From: an uncultured Dokdonia sp.
Lineage (GTDB): Bacteria > Bacteroidota > Bacteroidia > Flavobacteriales > Flavobacteriaceae
Assembly: GCA_937124495.1 (NCBI GenBank)
Contig: CAKZKZ010000540.1
Span: 1-7,009 of the forward strand
Length of the DNA: 7,009 nt
Direction of reading: 5' to 3'
Within the stretch, counting starts at the first letter, position 1. Every line of letters begins with the position of its first letter. Below the pieces are notes generated by a model. The model was not told the origin of the DNA and did not search any database. It saw only the letters and a list, made by a program, of their open reading frames with translations. Position numbers and translations under genes: made by a program. This document shows positions 4,601 through 7,009 of the stretch, piece by piece.

Positions 4601-7009
4601 TTAATTCTCTATTTTTATAATTGACATTTTTGATGCATATGAAGCATTATTTTGATTGTTTAATTTCTTATTTGCGCTTTGTAAAGAAGTTGTTTTATCT
4701 GAATATATATAATACTTACTCGTATTAATATCATAAAAGAAATTTACATTAGAATAACCCGAAGCAATAACTTTCTTGACAAATTCATCTCTTTCAATAG
4801 TATTTCCGTGAACTGCTAATACTATATAATAGGCGTTATCTGTATTTTCAACATTTTTCAAAATTTGAATATTATTACTTCTTTCTTCTCCAAAGTCAAA
4901 ATCTTCTACTTTATATGGCACACTACTTAATGGTGTATTTTGCTTTAAAATAGCAAGCGCAGCCTGATCTTTTTTATACCTATCGTCTTCATCATCAAAA
5001 ATGGCTCGTTTAATTCTTCTTGATCGCTCAAATTGAGTAGCTATTTTAATACTTTCAAGAAGAGATATTGCCGATATTTTTGCATTTTTCGTCTCTTCAC
5101 GTTGCTTTTTTAGAGATGTAATCGCATCTCTGAAATATTGATTAGTTTTATCATTACCTCGTACTTTTTTAACTCTTTTGGTATATACGCCTTCTAATTC
5201 TTCAATTTTTTCATTTTGTTTCTTAAGAGTTTCATCTAGTTCTAGCTTCAGTGATTCTATCTTCGCATTTTCCTGAGAAACACTCTTAAAAGGTCTTGGT
5301 TCTACAAATATTCCTTGTTCGCTAAGATCATTTTCATTCTTGAGATCGGCCAGGTCTTTATCTTTACTATTTACAGCTATTGTAAGACTTTCTAAAAGGC
5401 TGCTTTGAGAGCTTTGTAATGCTTTTGTTTGAGTTGTTAATGTTTGAAGTGAGCGCCCTAATTCATCGTTAAGAATTGGAATATCAGTTTTTTCTTCGAC
5501 ATCTTCTTTTTCTATTTCTATTGCGGCAAGTCTAGCTTGCTCTTCAGCTTCCAAACGTGCTTGTTCTTCGGCTGCTTCCTTAGCTACTGCTTCTGCATCT
5601 ATTCTTGCTTGCTCTTCTGCTTCCAAACGTGCTTGTTCTGCTGCGGCAAGTCGCGCTTCCTCTTCTGCTGCTTCCTTAGCTACTGCTTCTGCGGCTATCC
5701 TTGCTTGCTCTTCTGCTTCCAAGCGTGCTTGTTCTATTGCGGCAAGTCGGGCCTGCTCTTCGGCTGCTTCCTTAGCTATCGCTTCTGCGGCTATTCTTGA
5801 TTGCTCTTCAGCTTCCAAACGTGCTTGTTCTGCTGCGGCAAGTCGCGCTTGTTCTTCGGCTGCTTTCTTAGTTATTGCTTCTGCGGCTATTCTTGATTGC
5901 TCTTGAGCTTCCAAACGTGCTTGTTCTGCAGCGGCAAGTCGAGTTTGTTCTTCGACTGCTTTCTTAGCTATTGCTTCTGCCTCTATTCTTGCTTGCTCTT
6001 CTGCTTCCAAACGCGCTTGTTCTACTACAATAGTTTGTTCTTGCTCTCTAATTTGTTGTTCAGAAGAACTTTCGACAACTTCTGATCCGACGTTGTTAGA
6101 TGGTAAAGTACTCTCTGCAGGTTTTGCTGGTTCTTTTGTTTTGTTTCGCGCTAAGCGGTTACGTCTACTATTAGAATTTTTTCTTTTCTTTTCAAAGTTT
6201 AAAAGCCCTGTAATTTTTTCTTGTCTAAAACTAGAAGCATCCTGTGTTGGAAGTATGAATGCTAGTGTTAACTCATGTGAAGATCCTAAATCAAGTAAAT
6301 TGCCTAAAGATTTTTCATAATTATATTCTAATGCAATTTTTGAAGTAATATTAAAACCAGCACCTGCAGAGCCTCCATAAAGTGTGTTGTAACCACCTTG
6401 TATCCAAAACCCTTTAGGCACTCTAAGCATAACTGTACCAGAGTAAATTGTAGTCTCTTCTTGAAATTCGGCACGTCCTAATGCAGAAAATTTACTATTA
6501 TCAAAAAAGCCATAAGAATCGATATAACCTGAATACATTAAATGTCCCTGAATACCTCTTTGCGTCTGCTCTTTTAATATCTGTGAAGTACTCACATCGT
6601 AGCTTACTAAATTATTTATAGTTAATCCAACATCTATAAAACCAGTTCCATAATTTATTCCAGGACTTATGGTCGTTATTAGGTTAGAAGGCAAGTTATT
6701 AAGTAAGGGATCTGTAACTGTTGTCACTACCCTATTCATATTAATACTACTATTATACGCCAACAAATTGAGGCCAAAAGTTAGATTGCTTTCTGGTGCG
6801 AGTTGCGCATTGTATGCAAAATTTACGATACCTCCAAAAGTAGTAAACACTCCAAAGTTTCTTTGAAAGAGACCTAGTCCTGCTCCAATTTTTTCAGAGA
6901 ATCGGCCAGAAAAACTTGCTAAATATGTTTCTGGAGCATCTCCTATTTGAAAAAATTCACGTTTATTATTAATTGTAAGATGCCTATAATCTTCTCTCGC
7001 ATAGCTTAA
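4601..7009 (-). CDS. PorP/SprF-family outer-membrane protein with helical repeat arm and SPOR-like C-terminus (5' end outside window)
   Basis: The frame is open from the window edge to a TAA at 4601-4603, giving 802 residues. A GTG at 6850 is only an internal codon, because the 53 codons before it continue the family match: FFQIGDAPETYLASFSGRFSEKIGAGLGLF corresponds to the N-terminal W-x-x-I-x-GAP-x-T...K-x-G-x-G-x-x-x pattern of PorP/SprF. The order is barrel (1 to about 255), basic linker (273-298), five 32-residue helical repeats (330-489), a second helical stretch (about 513-690) and a SPOR-like domain (about 722-802). PorP/SprF proteins are outer-membrane parts of the T9SS; SprF is needed for secretion of the SprB adhesin in Flavobacterium johnsoniae. 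A plain PorP/SprF is about 300-350 residues, so the 540-residue extension is large. The adhesin gene follows after 59 bp, which makes this the likely dedicated partner for it. The family call is good; cargo pairing and peptidoglycan binding are inferred. Confidence 0.82.
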   Translation of the reverse strand, partial: LSYAREDYRHLTINNKREFFQIGDAPETYLASFSGRFSEKIGAGLGLFQRNFGVFTTFGGIVNFAYNAQLAPESNLTFGLNLLAYNSSINMNRVVTTVTDPLLNNLPSNLITTISPGINYGTGFIDVGLTINNLVSYDVSTSQILKEQTQRGIQGHLMYSGYIDSYGFFDNSKFSALGRAEFQEETTIYSGTVMLRVPKGFWIQGGYNTLYGGSAGAGFNITSKIALEYNYEKSLGNLLDLGSSHELTLAFILPTQDASSFRQEKITGLLNFEKKRKNSNSRRNRLARNKTKEPAKPAESTLPSNNVGSEVVESSSEQQIREQEQTIVVEQARLEAEEQARIEAEAIAKKAVEEQTRLAAAEQARLEAQEQSRIAAEAITKKAAEEQARLAAAEQARLEAEEQSRIAAEAIAKEAAEEQARLAAIEQARLEAEEQARIAAEAVAKEAAEEEARLAAAEQARLEAEEQARIDAEAVAKEAAEEQARLEAEEQARLAAIEIEKEDVEEKTDIPILNDELGRSLQTLTTQTKALQSSQSSLLESLTIAVNSKDKDLADLKNENDLSEQGIFVEPRPFKSVSQENAKIESLKLELDETLKKQNEKIEELEGVYTKRVKKVRGNDKTNQYFRDAITSLKKQREETKNAKISAISLLESIKIATQFERSRRIKRAIFDDEDDRYKKDQAALAILKQNTPLSSVPYKVEDFDFGEERSNNIQILKNVENTDNAYYIVLAVHGNTIERDEFVKKVIASGYSNVNFFYDINTSKYYIYSDKTTSLQSANKKLNNQNNASYASKMSIIKIEN
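4604..4846 (-). other. SPOR-like C-terminal domain of the PorP/SprF fusion
   Basis: Residues about 722-802 read as strand (YYIVLAVH), helix (RDEFVKKVIASGY), strand (NVNFFYD), strand (KYYIYSDKT), helix (LQSANKKLNN), strand (KMSIIKI). This beta-alpha-beta-beta-alpha-beta order, with an opening Y-Y-I-V strand, a Gly-Tyr turn after the first helix and a Y-Y-(I/V)-Y central strand, fits SPOR domains, which bind denuded peptidoglycan. Similar tails occur on PorP/SprF proteins in Flavobacteriaceae. The sequence match is to the fold pattern, so peptidoglycan binding is not established. Confidence 0.55.
5543..6022 (-). repeat. Five tandem 96-bp repeats encoding a 32-residue helical unit
   Basis: Five consecutive copies lie at 5927-6022, 5831-5926, 5735-5830, 5639-5734 and 5543-5638. 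Each encodes a version of EQARLEAEEQARIAAEAIAKEAAEEQARLAAA. The word gcttccaaacgtgcttgttc (plus strand) recurs with at most a base changed at the same place in every copy, and a degenerate sixth start (EQARLAAIE) follows. The copies are similar in DNA as well as protein, so the array has expanded or been homogenised fairly recently. The sequence is Ala/Glu/Gln/Arg only with no helix breakers, resembling the long helical domain of TolA. The 32-residue period is not a multiple of seven, so it may form a long single helix or a loosely paired coil rather than a perfect coiled coil. Because 96 is divisible by three, copy-number change would keep the frame. Confidence 0.9.
6116..6193 (-). other. Basic linker after the barrel
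   Basis: Residues 273-298 follow the barrel and are dominated by Lys and Arg (EKKRKNSNSRRNRLARNKTKE), then change to Pro/Ala (PAKPAE). Such a segment is likely disordered and periplasmic, joining the barrel to the helical arm. The clustered positive charge could contact phospholipid or peptidoglycan; that is inference. Confidence 0.55.
6245..7009 (-). other. PorP/SprF-like beta-barrel domain (N-terminus missing)
   Basis: Residues 1 to about 255 of the visible protein show alternating amphipathic strands and turns. Examples are IGAGLGLFQRNFGVFTTFGG, LTFGLNLLAYNS, TGFIDVGLTINNL, TIYSGTVMLRVPKGFWIQGGYN, GSAGAGFNITSKIALEYNYEKSLG and SSHELTLAFILP. The last segment, with (S/H)-H-E-(L/I)-x-L-x-(F/Y) at the barrel end, is characteristic of PorP/SprF. 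The missing part would be the signal peptide and the first strand, probably some 40-50 residues. Confidence 0.8.

Noticed and set aside
5537..6085. Plus-strand Cys/Phe/Leu-rich frames (5537-5800 and 5897-6085) that look like repeated Cys-rich peptides
   Set aside because: They are the antisense reading of the Ala/Glu/Gln/Arg helical repeats. The repetition comes from the 96-bp units and there is no independent start context.
6848..6850. GTG as the start of the PorP/SprF-like gene
   Set aside because: The 53 in-frame codons upstream to the window edge have no stop and match the N-terminal part of the PorP/SprF family, and a start here would remove the signal peptide.

Overview
The window carries two genes, both on the minus strand and both cut by a window edge. 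They look like a secreted-adhesin and outer-membrane-partner pair from a type IX secretion system (T9SS) bacterium. A T9SS-type head, SprB-like repeats, a PorP/SprF-family barrel, low G+C and the absence of a Shine-Dalgarno sequence point to Bacteroidota, most likely Flavobacteriaceae. This assignment comes from reading the protein sequences, not from a database search.

Reading 5'->3' on the minus strand, the first gene occupies 7009 down to 4601. Its 5' end lies outside the window. The 802 residues present comprise a PorP/SprF-like beta-barrel (to about residue 255), a Lys/Arg-rich linker, an Ala/Glu/Gln/Arg helical arm with five tandem 32-residue repeats (96 bp each, 5543-6022), a second helical stretch, and a C-terminal domain with the beta-alpha-beta-beta-alpha-beta order of a SPOR-like fold.

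After a 59-bp gap without a visible terminator or promoter, the second gene runs from 4541 through base 1 and continues beyond the window (1513 codons visible, no stop). It encodes a very large secreted surface protein: signal peptide, a head domain of about 320 residues, a DUF11-like domain, two Ig/PKD-like domains, and then at least ten SprB-like modules of about 80 residues. Each of the nine complete modules has exactly two cysteines at equivalent positions. The T9SS C-terminal sorting domain expected for such a protein would lie outside the window.

The likely joint role is that the PorP/SprF-like protein sits in the outer membrane and helps secrete or hold the adhesin encoded just downstream, as SprF does for SprB in Flavobacterium gliding motility. 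The most interesting point is the PorP/SprF protein itself: one chain seems to combine an outer-membrane barrel, a long periplasmic helical arm and a possible peptidoglycan-binding domain. I found no RNA genes, insertion sequences, CRISPR arrays or origins. Both strands are otherwise filled by these two reading frames; the short plus-strand frames are shadows.
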